Positions 1 to 10,280 are shown, counted from the first letter of the stretch. The stretch: 64,000 nucleotides of DNA from Lactobacillus sp. CBA3606 (GCF_002970935.1 NZ_CP027194.1:558001-622000); one strand, 5' to 3'. Numbers and translations are program-made. The notes: generated by a model from the letters alone, not told the origin.

Positions 1-994
1 CAGCACCACCAGGAACTGCAATCGCTTTGACACAACCGCCATTTTCAAGCGCGCCGGTAAAGACTTTAAACTCACTATTAGCGACTACTTTGGACATATC
101 CTTTAATTCCATGCCAAAACGCACATCTGGCTTGTCAGAACCAAAGCGGTCCATTGCTGATTGCCAAGTAATCCGATCAAAAGGTGTTTTAATCTCGACC
201 CCTTTGACGTCATGCATGACTTTTTTGATTAAGCCTTCTGTATAACTTTGAATTTCTTCCGCCGTTAAGAATGATGTTTCCATATCAATCTGGGTGAATT
301 CTGGTTGCCGATCTCCCCGTAGATCTTCATCACGGAAACAACGCGCAATTTGATAGTACCGGTCGAAGCCAGCCCCCATCAATAATTGCTTAAATAACTG
401 TGGTGATTGTGGTAACGCATAGAAATGACCTTGATAAACCCGTGACGGTACCAAGTAATCCCGCGCACCTTCAGGCGTTGATTTCGTCAAGAATGGCGTT
501 TCAATGTCATAAAAGTCATTAGCATCAAAGTAACTGTGAACCGCACGCGTAATCCCATTACGAATCTTTAGGCCACGTTGCATTTCTGGCCGACGTAAGT
601 CTAAATACCGATACTTCAACCGTAATTCATCAGATACATTGATGTCATCTTGAATATAAAATGGTGGCGTCTTAGCTTGGTTTAAAATCTTAGCCGTTTG
701 AATTTCGACTTCCACTTTACCCGTCTTCATCCGTGGATTGATGGCAGCATCACTACGACTAACGACCTTACCTTGAACTTCAATCACGTATTCATTCCGT
801 AATTGATCAGCAATCGCTAATGCATCCGTTGAAAATTCTTGGCTAAATACCAACTGAACGATGCCTTCACGATCTCGTAAATCAATAAAGATTAAGCCAC
901 CTAAATCCCGGCGTTTTTGTACCCAACCTTGTAACGTCACGGCTTGACCCAAAAATTCTTCGTTAACTAGACCAGCATAAGTTGTTCGTTTCAT
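1..994 (-). CDS. aspS: Aspartyl-tRNA synthetase (3' end beyond window)
   Basis: Charges tRNA-Asp with aspartate in the cytosol. The N-terminal ~331 residues are visible and the 3' end lies outside the window. The protein opens [17 protein letters not shown], followed by the OB-fold anticodon-binding domain with [18 protein letters not shown], then the start of the class II catalytic core with the motif 2 stretch [21 protein letters not shown] strong GGAGG sits just upstream of the ATG. Only 19 bp separate it from the hisS stop, so the two are one operon controlled by the T-box upstream of hisS. Family identity is secure; whether the enzyme is discriminating cannot be read from this fragment. 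Confidence 0.96.
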   Translation of the reverse strand, partial: MKRTTYAGLVNEEFLGQAVTLQGWVQKRRDLGGLIFIDLRDREGIVQLVFSQEFSTDALAIADQLRNEYVIEVQGKVVSRSDAAINPRMKTGKVEVEIQTAKILNQAKTPPFYIQDDINVSDELRLKYRYLDLRRPEMQRGLKIRNGITRAVHSYFDANDFYDIETPFLTKSTPEGARDYLVPSRVYQGHFYALPQSPQLFKQLLMGAGFDRYYQIARCFRDEDLRGDRQPEFTQIDMETSFLTAEEIQSYTEGLIKKVMHDVKGVEIKTPFDRITWQSAMDRFGSDKPDVRFGMELKDMSKVVANSEFKVFTGALENGGCVKAIAVPGGA

Positions 995-1013
995 TAAAGT
1001 AGGACCTCCTTAA

Positions 1014-2297
1014 TTATTGTGCAGTTAAAACTTGCTTCACATTGGCGTAAATGTCAGTCATGCTAACTTGAGTTTCAATCCCAGTCGCCATGGCTTTGAC
1101 ATTCACAACGCCAGCTTCAATTTCACTCTCACCGACGGTCATTGTATAACGTGCATGCAACCGATCAGCACTCTTAAATTGCGCTTTAGGCTTACGATCC
1201 AAGTAATCCCGTTCGGCGGTTAAGCCTGCCTCCCGGACCGCTTGTACCAACTTCAAGGTCGTGGCGCTAGCTGCATCACCAATACCAACGACATAGACGT
1301 CTAACCCATCATCAGTTGGGAAAGCACTCTGTTCAGCGTCCATCAATACTAATAGCCGTTCAACACCGAGACCAAAACCAACCCCGGACGTTTCTGGACC
1401 ACCGAGTTCTTTGACTAACCCATTGTAGCGTCCCCCAGCACAGATTGTGGTGTAACCTTGACCCAACGCTTTTGACTTGGTCATGATTTCAAAAATAGTA
1501 TGGTTATAATAATCCAACCCACGAACCATCGTGGCATCAATTTCAAACGGAATCGCTAGCGCAGTTAAAAACTGCTGAGCCTGGTCAAAGTGAGTCTTCG
1601 CTGTTGGGGTTAAGTAATCTAAAATCGATGGTGCGGCGGCAACAAACTTTTGATCTTCAGGGGCCTTACTATCGAGCACCCGCAATGGATTCTTGTGTAA
1701 CCGAGCCTTAGAATCATCACTCAACTCTTCAAAATGAGGTTCCAAATAGTCAATCAACGCTTGTCGATAAGCATCACGTGTGGCCTGATCACCTAAAGTA
1801 TTAATCACCAACTTCAAGTCATTCAAACCAAATTTTTTCAACAGATTAAAGCCCATGGCAATGACTTCGACATCTAAAGCTGCACTTTCACTCCCAAAAG
1901 CTTCCACCCCAAGTTGATGAAACTCACGAAGCCGACCAGATTGTGGCCGTTCATAACGATACATTGGTCCCATGTAATAAACCTTATAAGGCTTCAAAAT
2001 TTGTGGCCCATATAATTTATTTTCAACAAAGGCCCGCACGACCCCGGCAGTTCCTTCTGGCCGTAAGGTAATGTGACGATCTCCTTTATCATGAAAATCA
2101 TACATTTCCTTAGTCACAATATCTGAAGTGTCTCCCGCTGAACGTGAGAAAACTTCAAAATTTTCAAAAATTGGCGTCCGAATTTCTTTGAACTGGTAAG
2201 TCTTAAACACTTGTCGCGCTGTTGCTTCAACATATTGCCACTTTTCACTATCACCGGGCAAAATATCGGCTGTCCCTTTAGGCCGTTGATATCTCAT
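1014..2297 (-). CDS. hisS: Histidyl-tRNA synthetase
   Basis: Class II synthetase that charges tRNA-His. The 427-residue length is normal. Visible motifs are the N-terminal [10 protein letters not shown], motif 2 ([18 protein letters not shown]), the histidine-binding signature [12 protein letters not shown] and motif 3 GFGLGVERL, followed by the C-terminal anticodon-binding domain (YVVGIGDAA and onward). GGAGG lies 8 nt before the ATG. It is the first gene of the hisS-aspS operon and is preceded by a T-box leader, so expression should rise when uncharged tRNA accumulates. Confidence 0.97.
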   Translation of the reverse strand: MRYQRPKGTADILPGDSEKWQYVEATARQVFKTYQFKEIRTPIFENFEVFSRSAGDTSDIVTKEMYDFHDKGDRHITLRPEGTAGVVRAFVENKLYGPQILKPYKVYYMGPMYRYERPQSGRLREFHQLGVEAFGSESAALDVEVIAMGFNLLKKFGLNDLKLVINTLGDQATRDAYRQALIDYLEPHFEELSDDSKARLHKNPLRVLDSKAPEDQKFVAAAPSILDYLTPTAKTHFDQAQQFLTALAIPFEIDATMVRGLDYYNHTIFEIMTKSKALGQGYTTICAGGRYNGLVKELGGPETSGVGFGLGVERLLVLMDAEQSAFPTDDGLDVYVVGIGDAASATTLKLVQAVREAGLTAERDYLDRKPKAQFKSADRLHARYTMTVGESEIEAGVVNVKAMATGIETQVSMTDIYANVKQVLTAQ

Positions 2298-2322
2298 TTT
2301 ATTTTCCTCCTTCAGTAAATCG

Positions 2323-2363
2323 ACAAAAAAAGCGCCCTTGATTGTTTATCCAAGGGCGCTTTT
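2323..2363 (-). terminator. T-box intrinsic terminator of hisS
   Basis: On the minus strand a 13-bp perfect GC-rich stem with loop GATAAACAAT is followed by seven T residues. It is the terminator half of the T-box switch. Confidence 0.9.
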
Positions 2364-2545
2364 ATGCGCGGTACCACCTTTATGAGCACTGACTGATAAC
2401 GTCTGTTCAACACAGGCGGAACTTTACGTTCACCTCAAAAGTGTCTCCTCATTAGGATGCTTTCCGGAATTCTCAGCACTACCGGTCTCTGGTTAAAGCG
2501 TTGCCTGATGCTCTGGCTTTCTCTGCGGTCGATTTATTAACTTAT
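2323..2545 (-). promoter_or_regulatory. T-box riboswitch leader of hisS-aspS
   Basis: The minus-strand leader contains the T-box core AAGGTGGTACCGCG (2368-2381) that pairs with the NCCA end of uncharged tRNA. A terminator of AAAAGCGCCCTTG pairing with CAAGGGCGCTTTT and a U-run (2323-2363) follows directly. A stem I-like hairpin with CCGG arms and a GCTGAGAA apical region lies upstream. The candidate specifier is in GGAGACAC at 2441-2448 (reading right to left), where Asp GAC and His CAC overlap. Uncharged tRNA is expected to stabilise the antiterminator. Confidence 0.93.
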
Positions 2546-2550
2546 GATTA

Positions 2551-2579
2551 AAGTTACACGAAATACTAGCAAAAGTCAA
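2551..2579 (-). promoter_or_regulatory. Promoter of hisS-aspS
   Basis: TTGACT (2574-2579), a 17-nt spacer and TAACTT (2551-2556) on the minus strand form a good vegetative promoter at the expected distance upstream of the T-box leader. Confidence 0.7.
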
Positions 2580-2632
2580 CTATTGCCAGTAAAATTATCC
2601 GGAATAATCCGTTACAAGGGGTCCTTTTTTGG

Positions 2633-2638
2633 TATACT
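2633..2638 (+). promoter_or_regulatory. -10 element for the amidase gene
   Basis: TATACT lies 50 bp upstream of the ATG. A weak -35 (GTTACA, 2611-2616) sits 16 nt upstream. It is divergent to the hisS promoter. Confidence 0.45.
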
Positions 2639-2687
2639 ACTTTGGTACTAAAAAAAGCAGTCATTATTTAACTAGTTGGTGAAACTC

Positions 2688-3536
2688 ATGCAAGTATTAA
2701 AACGCTTTTGGCGGCAAATTACCGTCACGCTAATTTTTATTGGTTTAGTCGCGGGCTTTACCTTTCTGCTCGCCACACACAATACCGCCGTTGTTAACAT
2801 CGCCAACGTTAACATCCGGCAAGGACCTGGAATGAGTTATGCCATCACGGACGCAACCACCAAGGGCACAAAAGTTCACATTGTGCGGCGTAAAAACAAC
2901 TGGCTGTACGTGCGCTATGCGGACCATAAATTTGGTTGGATTGCAAGTTGGCTCGTTAACGAAAACAACAGTCAACTCACCAGAACGACTAAGATTTCTG
3001 AGGCCACTATCGTGATTGATCCCGGCCATGGCGGCTCCGATTCCGGGGCCCTCTCCAGTAAAGGTAAAATGGAAAAGACCTATACGCTCCGTGTTGCTAA
3101 AGTCGTCGCAAAACGGTTACGCGCTGCGGGCGCTCACGTTGTCTTAACACGTGATACTGATAAATGGGTCAGTCTAACTAATCGGCCTGCCGTCGCCAAT
3201 AAATTACACGCTGATGCGTTTATCAGCTTCCATTTTGACAGCACTGCCGAGAAGAATCAGGCCTCTGGCATTACCACTTACTACTATCACAAGTCGACGT
3301 CATTAGGGCTAGCCAATGCCCTAAGTAGCGATGTGGATGCGTTACCCATTAGAAATAAAGGGACTGAATTTGGTGATTTCTTAGTCATTCGGGATAATCA
3401 AGTTCCAGCTGTGTTAATGGAACTCGGTTATATCAATGATAAATCTGATTTTAAAACCATCAGTTCTAAGAAATACCCCAACGAAGTCGCCCACGCCGTT
3501 TACGCTGGTTTATCAACCTACTTTGCCAATCAATAA
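2688..3536 (+). CDS. SH3-domain N-acetylmuramoyl-L-alanine amidase
   Basis: Predicted to hydrolyse the bond between MurNAc and L-Ala in peptidoglycan at the outer face of the membrane. A single N-terminal membrane segment or uncleaved signal (about residues 10-30) is followed by an SH3b domain (NVNIRQGPGMSYAITD to FGWIASWLV) and an Amidase_3 domain. The zinc ligands of that domain are seen as DPGHGG, the Glu of KGKMEKTYTLRVAK and the His of FISFHFDS, with catalytic Glu in VLMELGYI. I chose the ATG at 2688 because GGTGA lies 5 nt before it; longer TTG/GTG starts at 2676/2679 would overlap this ribosome-binding site. It stands alone and ends at a bidirectional terminator. Confidence 0.9.
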   Translation: MQVLKRFWRQITVTLIFIGLVAGFTFLLATHNTAVVNIANVNIRQGPGMSYAITDATTKGTKVHIVRRKNNWLYVRYADHKFGWIASWLVNENNSQLTRTTKISEATIVIDPGHGGSDSGALSSKGKMEKTYTLRVAKVVAKRLRAAGAHVVLTRDTDKWVSLTNRPAVANKLHADAFISFHFDSTAEKNQASGITTYYYHKSTSLGLANALSSDVDALPIRNKGTEFGDFLVIRDNQVPAVLMELGYINDKSDFKTISSKKYPNEVAHAVYAGLSTYFANQ

Positions 3537-3542
3537 GCCCTA

Positions 3543-3594
3543 CAGTAAAATCCCAGTTACCGCCGCATCTTTGCCGGTAACTGGGATTTTACTG
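3543..3594. terminator. Bidirectional terminator
   Basis: A perfect 20-bp inverted repeat (3543-3562 with 3575-3594) whose outer part is TTTTACTG/CAGTAAAA. It sits between the convergent amidase and HAD genes and can serve both strands. Confidence 0.85.
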
Positions 3595-3605
3595 TGTCAC
3601 TGACC

Positions 3606-4229
3606 CTACTTAATCCGAGGTAATAAAGCCGTCAACTGATCGACCTGCAGTTCTGGATGACTAGTCACGGTAATTAGATGATCGACATCAAATAAATACC
3701 CAGCTATCTTAGCGTTGTGCCCGGCGTCAATATCTAAATTGCGATCGCCAACCATCACTGCCTGCGACCGGTCTACTTGATGTTTCGTTAACAGATAGTT
3801 CAACGCAGCCGGGTCTGGCTTGCGTGGGAAAGGCTGGGCGGCCGTGACAAAATCAGTAAAATAAGTGGTCAAGTGAGCCCGCTGTAAATAGGTTAACGCA
3901 CTCGTTCCACGATGTGTCATCAAATAATTATGACCACCAACTGCTTGCACCTTTGCTAAGACCTGCTCAGCACCAGCAAACGCGTTTGGGGCGACTTGTA
4001 AGGTTGGTTCAACTTGCTGATAACCGGCCCGAATCGCCTGCCAATCCCAGCCATAACGTTCAGCCAGCGTTCGTTCCGCCATACCAACCGAGTGTTGGCG
4101 CATCAGTTGATAGGTTTCATCAGCACTCACTTGCCCCCCTAGTACTCGCACAGCTTGCTGAAAAGCAGCTACCATTGCTGGATAAGTGTTCAATAAGGTC
4201 CCATCTAAATCCCAAATAAAATCATGCAT
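3606..4229 (-). CDS. HAD-superfamily phosphatase (PGP-like)
   Basis: A 207-residue haloacid-dehalogenase hydrolase, probably acting on a small phosphorylated metabolite in the cytosol. Motif I is FIWDLDGTLLNTYP with both aspartates, followed by a helical cap (residues ~15-85), motif II as MTHRGTSALTY, motif III Lys in FPRKPDPAALNYLL, and motif IV VMVGDRNLDIDAGHNA. Motif II has Thr at the usual Ser/Thr position. The nearest families are phosphoglycolate phosphatase-like proteins. The substrate cannot be told from sequence. It lies about 90 bp downstream of dtd on the same strand, with a terminator between them. Confidence 0.85.
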   Translation of the reverse strand: MHDFIWDLDGTLLNTYPAMVAAFQQAVRVLGGQVSADETYQLMRQHSVGMAERTLAERYGWDWQAIRAGYQQVEPTLQVAPNAFAGAEQVLAKVQAVGGHNYLMTHRGTSALTYLQRAHLTTYFTDFVTAAQPFPRKPDPAALNYLLTKHQVDRSQAVMVGDRNLDIDAGHNAKIAGYLFDVDHLITVTSHPELQVDQLTALLPRIK

Positions 4230-4264
4230 CGTCTGTCAACTCCTTAACCTGTTTGTTGGTATTC

Positions 4265-4313
4265 ACAAAAACGTGGGCCCCAATCGGTCATCACTCACCT
4301 TGGTCCCACGTTT
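4265..4313 (-). terminator. Terminator after dtd
   Basis: On the minus strand AAACGTGGG (4305-4313) pairs with CCCACGTTT (4269-4277) and is followed by T residues. It separates the relA-dtd unit from the HAD gene. Confidence 0.75.
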
Positions 4314-4317
4314 AATC

Positions 4318-4764
4318 TTATTTATTTTCAGTATCGTAACAAATAGTCACTGGCCCATCGTTCACCAAAGCCACTTGCATATCAGCACCAAATTCACCAG
4401 TCGCCACTTTAAGCCCCGTTGCTGCTAGCTGTTCATTAAATGTATGATACAACTGATTAGCCCTAACTGGGGCACCGGCAGCGGTGAAACTAGGCCGATT
4501 GCCATGTTGGGTCTCCGCATAGAGGGTAAATTGTGAAATTGATAAAATAGCCCCACCAACTTGCTGGATATTCAAGTTCATTTTTCCTTGGTCATCACTA
4601 AAAACACGTAAGTTTAAAATCTTATGCGTTAAATAATCCAATTCTGGTTGACCATCGCCATCACGAAACCCGACGAGTAACACATAACCAGCTTGAATGG
4701 CCCCATGAACTTGACCAGCAATCGTTACTTGGGCTTTTTGAACCCGTTGTAAGACAACTCGCAC
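4318..4764 (-). CDS. dtd: D-aminoacyl-tRNA deacylase
   Basis: Removes D-amino acids (and glycine mischarged on tRNA-Ala) from tRNAs. The 148 residues match the family length and show the GTG-initiated [15 protein letters not shown] start, the catalytic-loop [11 protein letters not shown] (SQFTL) and NDGPVTI with the Gly-cisPro-like NxGPVT element. I place the start at the GTG of 4764, with AGGAGG 9 nt upstream; an upstream in-frame ATG would add a tail unlike the family. The ribosome-binding site overlaps the relA stop codon, so dtd is in the relA operon. Confidence 0.93.
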   Translation of the reverse strand: MRVVLQRVQKAQVTIAGQVHGAIQAGYVLLVGFRDGDGQPELDYLTHKILNLRVFSDDQGKMNLNIQQVGGAILSISQFTLYAETQHGNRPSFTAAGAPVRANQLYHTFNEQLAATGLKVATGEFGADMQVALVNDGPVTICYDTENK

Positions 4765-4777
4765 GTCCAAAAACCTC

Positions 4778-7042
4778 CTAGAATAGCTTCCGTTCAACAA
4801 CGTACACATCTTGAATATTCTTAAGACTCTCAATAATGCGTTGCAAATGCGCTAAGTTGCGAACACCTAACGAAACGCTAACAATCACCATCTTGTTATG
4901 GTCAACTTTCCCATTAACGTTCGTCAAAAACTTCGTATTATTGTTAACCACTTTGAGCACATCATTCAATAGTCCATTTCGGTTATAACCTTGAATTTCT
5001 AAATCAGAGTTATAGTTTGTCCGATCGCCTTCTGAATCTTCCCAAGCCACTTCAATCAACCGTTCACCCTGAGACTCAGCGTTCTTGACATTGGGACAGT
5101 CTACCCGGTGTACCGAGACACCACGACCTTTGGTGATATACCCCACGATTTCATCGCCAGGAATTGGCGAACAACAATGGCTCAATCGCACTAAGAGGTT
5201 GTCAACGCCTTGAATAATGACCCCACCAGATGATGACACTTTTTTGCGCTTGTCATCTTGTTTGTCCTTATCCTCATGCTGATCTTTAGCCTTTTTCTTA
5301 GGCGTCGCCTCATGATGTTCGGCCAGAATCTCTCGCTCACGTTCTCGCTGACGATCCGCTTCACGTTGTTTCCGTACATCACTCGTTAACCGATTAGCAA
5401 TCCCTACCGGCTGAATATCCCCAAATCCTAAAGCTGCATACAAATCATCATCACTTGCATAATGCATCTTTTTAGCAACTGCTTCAACCTTTTCTTTGGT
5501 CATGACTGTTTTCGGGTTGAAATCAAAATCACGTAATTGTCGATCTAGCAAGTCACGACCAGTGCTGATATTTCCCTCACGATCCGCATTACGGAAAAAC
5601 TGTTTGATTTTATTACGTGCCCGTCGCGTATAGACTAATTTTTGCCAATCCCGACTAGGCCCAGTTGAACTTGTGGACGTTAAAATATCAACAATGTCCC
5701 CATTTTTAATCTGATAATCCAACGGCACGATTTTACCATTGACTTTAGCACCAGTCGTATGGTTGCCAACTTCAGTATGAATGGAGTAAGCCATATCCAG
5801 CGGACCAGCACCTTTCGGCAATTCCGTGACATCACCTTTAGGGGTAAAAGCATAGACGCGGTCGCTAAATAAATCGCCTTTAACGCCTTCCATAAAGTCA
5901 GCCGCGTCTTTACTTTCATCTTGTAATTCGATAATTTCCTTAACTAAGTTTAATTTATTACCAGAACGCGTCGTCTGAACTTGATCATGCACGCCTTCTT
6001 TGTAGGCCCAGTGCGCTGCAACCCCATATTCAGCCACCCGATGCATCTCATAAGTACGGATTTGAATCTCTAATGGCTTACCTTCAGGACCAACAACGGT
6101 CGTGTGTAAGGATTGATACATATTAGCTTTAGGCATGGCAATATAGTCTTTAAATCGCCCGGGCATCGGCTTCCATTGCGTATGAATTGCCCCTAAAACA
6201 GCATAACAATCTTTAATCGAGTCAACCACGACCCGAATAGCCAGCAAATCATAGAGTTGACTAAACTGCTTATGCTTATCACGCATTTTTTTGTAGATAG
6301 AATAAATGTGTTTCGGTCGCCCATAGATTTCAGCATCCGGTAAGTTAAGATCACGCAAAGCTTGATGAATGTCTTGGATGGCAATTTCGATATACTTTTC
6401 CCGATCTTCACGTCGCGAATTCATCAAATGCACAATCCGATAGTATTGCTGTGGATTTAAATAGTGAAGTGAAATATCTTCTAGTTCCCATTTAATCGTG
6501 CTAATCCCTAATCGGTCTGCAATTGGCGCATAAATTTCCAACGTTTCATTGGCAATCCGGCGTTGCTTATCCGGCCGCAAATGCTGTAAGGTTCGCATAT
6601 TATGTAACCGATCCGCTAACTTCACAATCATCACGCGAATGTCCTTTGACATTGCTAACAACAATTTACGATGATTTTCAGCTAGTTGTTCCTTGTTGGA
6701 TTTATAGCGAATCTTACCCAATTTCGTCACACCGTCGACAATGACGGCCACGTCTTTACCAAAGACTTCTTCAACATCACCCAAAGTGACGCCAGTATCT
6801 TCAACCACATCATGCAAAAAACCAGACGCTACTGTTTCCGGATCCATTTTAAGTTCCGCCAAAATACCAGCGACCTGAATAGGATGCATAATATAAGGTT
6901 CACCAGACTGTCGCGACTGATTTTTATGCACATACGTCGCAAAATCACAGGCCCGTTTGACCAACGCAACATGTTCCGCATTCATATATTTTTGAACCGC
7001 ATCAAGCACATCTTGCGCAGTCCAGGTAGGTTGTTTAGACAT
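4778..7042 (-). CDS. relA: Bifunctional (p)ppGpp synthetase/hydrolase
   Basis: Long RSH enzyme (754 aa) that makes and degrades the stringent-response alarmone. The N-terminal hydrolase domain has [16 protein letters not shown] and the metal-binding HD in [11 protein letters not shown] (residues 77-78), so hydrolysis should be active. The synthetase domain (about 220-380) carries [20 protein letters not shown] and [20 protein letters not shown] domain (about 400-465), a charged linker (RQREREREI to [10 protein letters not shown], about 565-600) and a C-terminal ACT domain follow. The extended Lys/Asp/Glu linker is probably strain-variable. It is followed by dtd in the same operon. Confidence 0.96.
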   Translation of the reverse strand: MSKQPTWTAQDVLDAVQKYMNAEHVALVKRACDFATYVHKNQSRQSGEPYIMHPIQVAGILAELKMDPETVASGFLHDVVEDTGVTLGDVEEVFGKDVAVIVDGVTKLGKIRYKSNKEQLAENHRKLLLAMSKDIRVMIVKLADRLHNMRTLQHLRPDKQRRIANETLEIYAPIADRLGISTIKWELEDISLHYLNPQQYYRIVHLMNSRREDREKYIEIAIQDIHQALRDLNLPDAEIYGRPKHIYSIYKKMRDKHKQFSQLYDLLAIRVVVDSIKDCYAVLGAIHTQWKPMPGRFKDYIAMPKANMYQSLHTTVVGPEGKPLEIQIRTYEMHRVAEYGVAAHWAYKEGVHDQVQTTRSGNKLNLVKEIIELQDESKDAADFMEGVKGDLFSDRVYAFTPKGDVTELPKGAGPLDMAYSIHTEVGNHTTGAKVNGKIVPLDYQIKNGDIVDILTSTSSTGPSRDWQKLVYTRRARNKIKQFFRNADREGNISTGRDLLDRQLRDFDFNPKTVMTKEKVEAVAKKMHYASDDDLYAALGFGDIQPVGIANRLTSDVRKQREADRQREREREILAEHHEATPKKKAKDQHEDKDKQDDKRKKVSSSGGVIIQGVDNLLVRLSHCCSPIPGDEIVGYITKGRGVSVHRVDCPNVKNAESQGERLIEVAWEDSEGDRTNYNSDLEIQGYNRNGLLNDVLKVVNNNTKFLTNVNGKVDHNKMVIVSVSLGVRNLAHLQRIIESLKNIQDVYVVERKLF

Positions 7043-7077
7043 TCTATCACCACGATTTCAAAAGATTCAAATTTTAT

Positions 7078-7110
7078 AAAAAGACACGTTAGCTTGTCAC
7101 CACGTGTCTT
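7078..7110 (-). terminator. Terminator before relA
   Basis: On the minus strand AAGACACG (7103-7110) pairs with CGTGTCTT (7081-7088), followed by TTT. It ends transcription from the small membrane-protein gene, so relA probably has its own promoter in the remaining ~40 bp. Confidence 0.7.
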
Positions 7111-7135
7111 ATCGCTCACTTATTACATTTATGGA

Positions 7136-7459
7136 CTACCGTGGGCGACTCATACCGTAACCCAAATACGAAATCCCCAAGTCCACTAAAGCCAAGTAAT
7201 AAACGTACGAGGGGAAAAATAAATATAGACCCAGCAAACAGAACACTGGTAATAGCCAGACTAGCCAACCGGTTCGAGCCGTTCGTCGAATCTGCCAACC
7301 AATAATGGCGGCAACCAAAAAATCAAAAACAAATAACAGCCATACGATTTGATGAAAACGGCTAACGCTTAATAACTTTAATAGCCATGGCAAGCCAACG
7401 CCAACGATAATCGCAACTAACCAATATTGACCACTAAATTCACGAAATTTTTCCGTCAA
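7136..7459 (-). CDS. Small integral membrane protein of unknown function
   Basis: 107 residues with four predicted membrane segments: about 12-30 (LVAIIVGVGLPWLLKLL), 37-55 (IVWLLFVFDFLVAAIIGW), 66-84 and 86-100. A short basic loop (QIRRTARTG) lies between TM2 and TM3. I do not recognise a family. It stands alone between the rsmE terminus and relA and is closed by the hairpin at 7081-7110. Confidence 0.7.
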   Translation of the reverse strand: MTEKFREFSGQYWLVAIIVGVGLPWLLKLLSVSRFHQIVWLLFVFDFLVAAIIGWQIRRTARTGWLVWLLPVFCLLGLYLFFPSYVYYLALVDLGISYLGYGMSRPR

Positions 7460-7528
7460 ACTAATCCCTCGCTTACGATAAATTGCTTACTAATTATAAT
7501 AATTTATTGTACACCATCAACTGGCAAA

Positions 7529-8281
7529 TTACACTAATTCCTGCCAAAAAGAAACCGCACTAAGGAGGTACATTGGCGCCGTTTCAGCCCGCATTATTCG
7601 CGGACCTAATCCCGCCGCAACAACGCCCATCGTTGCCAAATCGGCCACTTCGGTCGTCGTTAACCCACCTTCAGGACCAAAAATAGCTAATAAACGCTGT
7701 TTAGCTTGTAATTTGGTCAACGTTTTTACTAACTGGCCCCGCTCACCGTGCTTCGCCGATTCTTCCCAGGCAACGACACCTGCATCATGCGGCACTTGAG
7801 CAACCAACGTCGTTAAGTTAGACTGATAGCTCACCGTTGGAACCACCGTCCGATGGGATTGTTCCGCTGCCGACTGTGCAATTTTTGCTAACCGTGCGAG
7901 TTTGCGTTCACGTTTATTAGGTGCCCATTTAGCCACAGCATATTGACTATCAAAGAAAACAAAGTTAGCTGCCCCTAGCTCAGTACCTCGTTGCACAATT
8001 TGTTCGGTTTTATCCCCCTTAGAAACCCCGCAAGCAATCGTCACATTAAGTGCCAGTTCCACTTGTGGCATGGTGACAGTCATAACCTCAACTTGAACTG
8101 TTTCAGCTGTAACCGTAGCGAGCTGCCCGATAACGACTTGCTGGCTAGGGGTCACGAATTCAGCTTGGTCACCTACTTGAGCCCGCATGACTTTAAGCCA
8201 ATGATGGACTGGATCACCAGTTAAGGCAAACCGACTGCCAATTTGCGTCGCAATTGCCGTTGTCAAAAAATAACGTTGCAT
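7529..8281 (-). CDS. rsmE: 16S rRNA (uracil-1498-N3)-methyltransferase
   Basis: SPOUT-class RNA methyltransferase for U1498 in the 30S decoding region. It has an N-terminal PUA-like region (MQRYFLTTAIA onward) and a C-terminal knotted SAM-binding fold with LAIFGPEGGLTTTEV and LGPRIMRAETAPMYLLSAV. I chose the ATG at 8281 (250 aa): GGAGG at 8291-8295 is 9 nt away, whereas the in-frame ATG at 8290 touches the Shine-Dalgarno. It lies 15 bp downstream of prmA in a translation-related operon. Confidence 0.94.
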   Translation of the reverse strand: MQRYFLTTAIATQIGSRFALTGDPVHHWLKVMRAQVGDQAEFVTPSQQVVIGQLATVTAETVQVEVMTVTMPQVELALNVTIACGVSKGDKTEQIVQRGTELGAANFVFFDSQYAVAKWAPNKRERKLARLAKIAQSAAEQSHRTVVPTVSYQSNLTTLVAQVPHDAGVVAWEESAKHGERGQLVKTLTKLQAKQRLLAIFGPEGGLTTTEVADLATMGVVAAGLGPRIMRAETAPMYLLSAVSFWQELV

Positions 8282-8296
8282 CGTCGTCATCCTCCA

Positions 8297-9247
8297 CTAA
8301 TCTGTCGCCGTTGGTAAATAGGCCACGATACTATGCCAATCACCCATTTGCGTATGTTGCTTAATTTGGAACCCAGCCGTCGTTAAGGCCGTTAAAACAA
8401 CTTGGAACTTATCATCAATGATGCCAGAGGTGATAAAATAACCCCCACGTTTCAAGTTGGCCTTAGCTTGCGGCACTAAGGGGACAATAATTTCAGCCAA
8501 AATATTGGCGACAATAATATCTGCCTGGGTCTGAATGCCAGTCAATAAATCATTGGCAGCCACCTGAACATCCGCTGCAACTGGATTCAAGTCCAAGTTA
8601 GCCTGAGCCGCAGTGACTGCCACTTCATCTAAATCATAAGCTTCCACTTGACCCACACCCATCGCTTTAGCCGCAATGCTTAACACTCCTGACCCGGTCC
8701 CAACATCAATTAAGTGTTCGCCACCATTGATCACCGTTTCTAACGCTTGCAACGATAATTTAGTCGTGGGATGCGTCCCAGTCCCAAAAGCCATGCCAGG
8801 ATCTAACTTTAAGACCAATTCACCTGGTTGCACCGGTTGATAGCTTTCCCAGCTGGGAACAATCGTTAAGTACCGCGTGACCCGGACCGGATGATAATAC
8901 TTTTTCCAAGCAGTCGCCCAAGCCTCATCCGACAGATTCACCATACTGACCTCATTTGGTGCAGGATTTAAGCCGAATTTAGCAAGTTCGGCCACACGTT
9001 GTTTAATCGTGGGCAAAATTTCTGGTACAAACACAGTTTCAGGATAATATGCCGAAATCAACGCGCCACTAGTCACGTGCGGAATCGTATCTAAATCAAT
9101 AATTTCACCATATCGATTAGGTTGCAAATTCTGATAGTCCAAGGCATCATCAATCTTAACGCCACTCGCACCTGCTTCCATCAAGATATTCGAAACAGCC
9201 TCGACAGCTTCATTTGAGGTACTTACGGTTACTTCTGTCCATTTCAT
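8297..9247 (-). CDS. prmA: Ribosomal protein L11 methyltransferase
   Basis: SAM-dependent enzyme that trimethylates ribosomal protein L11. The 316-residue product starts [17 protein letters not shown]. The Rossmann fold shows [17 protein letters not shown] motif [16 protein letters not shown], and VANILAEII near the catalytic pocket. The start at 9247 has GGAGGCG 5 nt upstream; the frame stays open for another 55 codons but that extension is read inside the upstream glycosylase gene. The unit is mpg-prmA-rsmE. Confidence 0.95.
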   Translation of the reverse strand: MKWTEVTVSTSNEAVEAVSNILMEAGASGVKIDDALDYQNLQPNRYGEIIDLDTIPHVTSGALISAYYPETVFVPEILPTIKQRVAELAKFGLNPAPNEVSMVNLSDEAWATAWKKYYHPVRVTRYLTIVPSWESYQPVQPGELVLKLDPGMAFGTGTHPTTKLSLQALETVINGGEHLIDVGTGSGVLSIAAKAMGVGQVEAYDLDEVAVTAAQANLDLNPVAADVQVAANDLLTGIQTQADIIVANILAEIIVPLVPQAKANLKRGGYFITSGIIDDKFQVVLTALTTAGFQIKQHTQMGDWHSIVAYLPTATD

Positions 9248-9260
9248 AATATCGCCTCCA

Positions 9261-9899
9261 TTAATTTTTAAGGGGTTGCCAGCCTGCATTGACCGTGTCA
9301 ATATCTCGTTTACGCATTTGCGAAACAAACGGATTACCAGCAACATAGTAACGTAACGGGACGGTCGACCAATCACCCTTGTTGACAATTCCAATCCGGG
9401 CACTACTCGCAATCGTCTGGGGTCGCCGTTGCATTTTCAAACTCAGATTCAACGTCTGGGAACTCAGTGGTTGCCCATTTAACTCATGCTTCAACCCCAA
9501 CGCTTGCATTAATTTACCCGGACCATTCGTTAAATTAGCCAATGGGACCGGCCGATTACGTTGCATCTGATCTAGGCCAGTTACTGGTTCAATTCCTCGA
9601 ATCAGGACACTTTGTGGGGTCCCAACCGCTTGCGTCACAAAATTCAATAAGAATTGTGCCCGCATCTGATAAATGTAAATGGTTCCCGGTGCCAACCATA
9701 AGGCTTGATTACGAGGAGTACGATGGTTTTTAAAGGCATGCGCCCCAGCGTCCCGTTCGCCTAAATAAGCTTCAGTCTCAGTAATCCAAGCGGTCAGTGG
9801 ACCAGCAACAGTTGTTAATTGTAATTGTTTACCTAACAAGTCAGCAGCGATGGTTGTCGTGGGCCGCCCCGTTAGAAAGTCTGTAAGTTCTGTCATCAT
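9261..9899 (-). CDS. 3-methyladenine DNA glycosylase (AAG/MPG family)
   Basis: Removes alkylated purines to start base-excision repair. The 212 residues show the mammalian-type AAG fold: [28 protein letters not shown] (with the Glu/Asp/His cluster of the active site), [40 protein letters not shown] and [10 protein letters not shown]. It is the first gene ahead of prmA-rsmE with a 13-bp gap. Start is ATG 9899 or the adjacent ATG 9896, after GGTGACGG. Confidence 0.92.
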   Translation of the reverse strand: MMTELTDFLTGRPTTTIAADLLGKQLQLTTVAGPLTAWITETEAYLGERDAGAHAFKNHRTPRNQALWLAPGTIYIYQMRAQFLLNFVTQAVGTPQSVLIRGIEPVTGLDQMQRNRPVPLANLTNGPGKLMQALGLKHELNGQPLSSQTLNLSLKMQRRPQTIASSARIGIVNKGDWSTVPLRYYVAGNPFVSQMRKRDIDTVNAGWQPLKN

Positions 9900-9929
9900 C
9901 CGTCACCTACCTACATAATAAAAAAGCGA

Positions 9930-10214
9930 CTATTCAGCCGTCTTTTTTGTTAAATGTTTATTTAAATACTTGACCAGATCCGCTTCGTGTTTGAAAATTC
10001 GAGGATGCTTTTGCTTATGCAACCGCAAGGCAATCTCATTAATCTTCACGCGCCCCGTCCAAGTATGGCTATACTTTACGACCACGCGATTATTTCGATG
10101 GTCCTTACCGAATTTCAACACGTAAACGCTGTCGGGAACCATAAGCGGTCTGATATATGTCTTATCGTATTCATAATGTATCGATCGCAGGAACTGTTTC
10201 GTGCGTTTTAACAT
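9930..10214 (-). CDS. Small basic protein of unknown function
   Basis: 94 residues, strongly basic and soluble, opening MLKRTKQFLRSIHYEYDKTY and ending KYLNKHLTKKTAE. I see no known domain. It has a good ribosome-binding site (AAGGAGAG) upstream. A terminator-like hairpin lies inside its 5' leader at 10259-10280, so it may be attenuated. It is 30 bp upstream of the glycosylase gene on the same strand. Confidence 0.7.
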   Translation of the reverse strand: MLKRTKQFLRSIHYEYDKTYIRPLMVPDSVYVLKFGKDHRNNRVVVKYSHTWTGRVKINEIALRLHKQKHPRIFKHEADLVKYLNKHLTKKTAE

Positions 10215-10254
10215 GTCGGTTATCTCTCCTTCACAACGTGAAATTGATTTTACA

Positions 10255-10280
10255 AAAAGAACTTCAATTTAACGAAGTTC
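10255..10280 (-). terminator. Terminator-like hairpin in the leader of the 9930-10214 gene
   Basis: On the minus strand GAACTTC (10274-10280) and GAAGTTC (10259-10265) enclose an AT loop and are followed by TTTTTGT. It lies upstream of the gene start with no minus-strand gene before it, so it is either an attenuator or the end of a short transcript. Confidence 0.5.

Noticed and set aside
6686-7189. 167-codon plus-strand ORF across relA and the next gene
   Set aside because: It crosses a real gene start and a terminator and has no family resemblance; shadow of relA.
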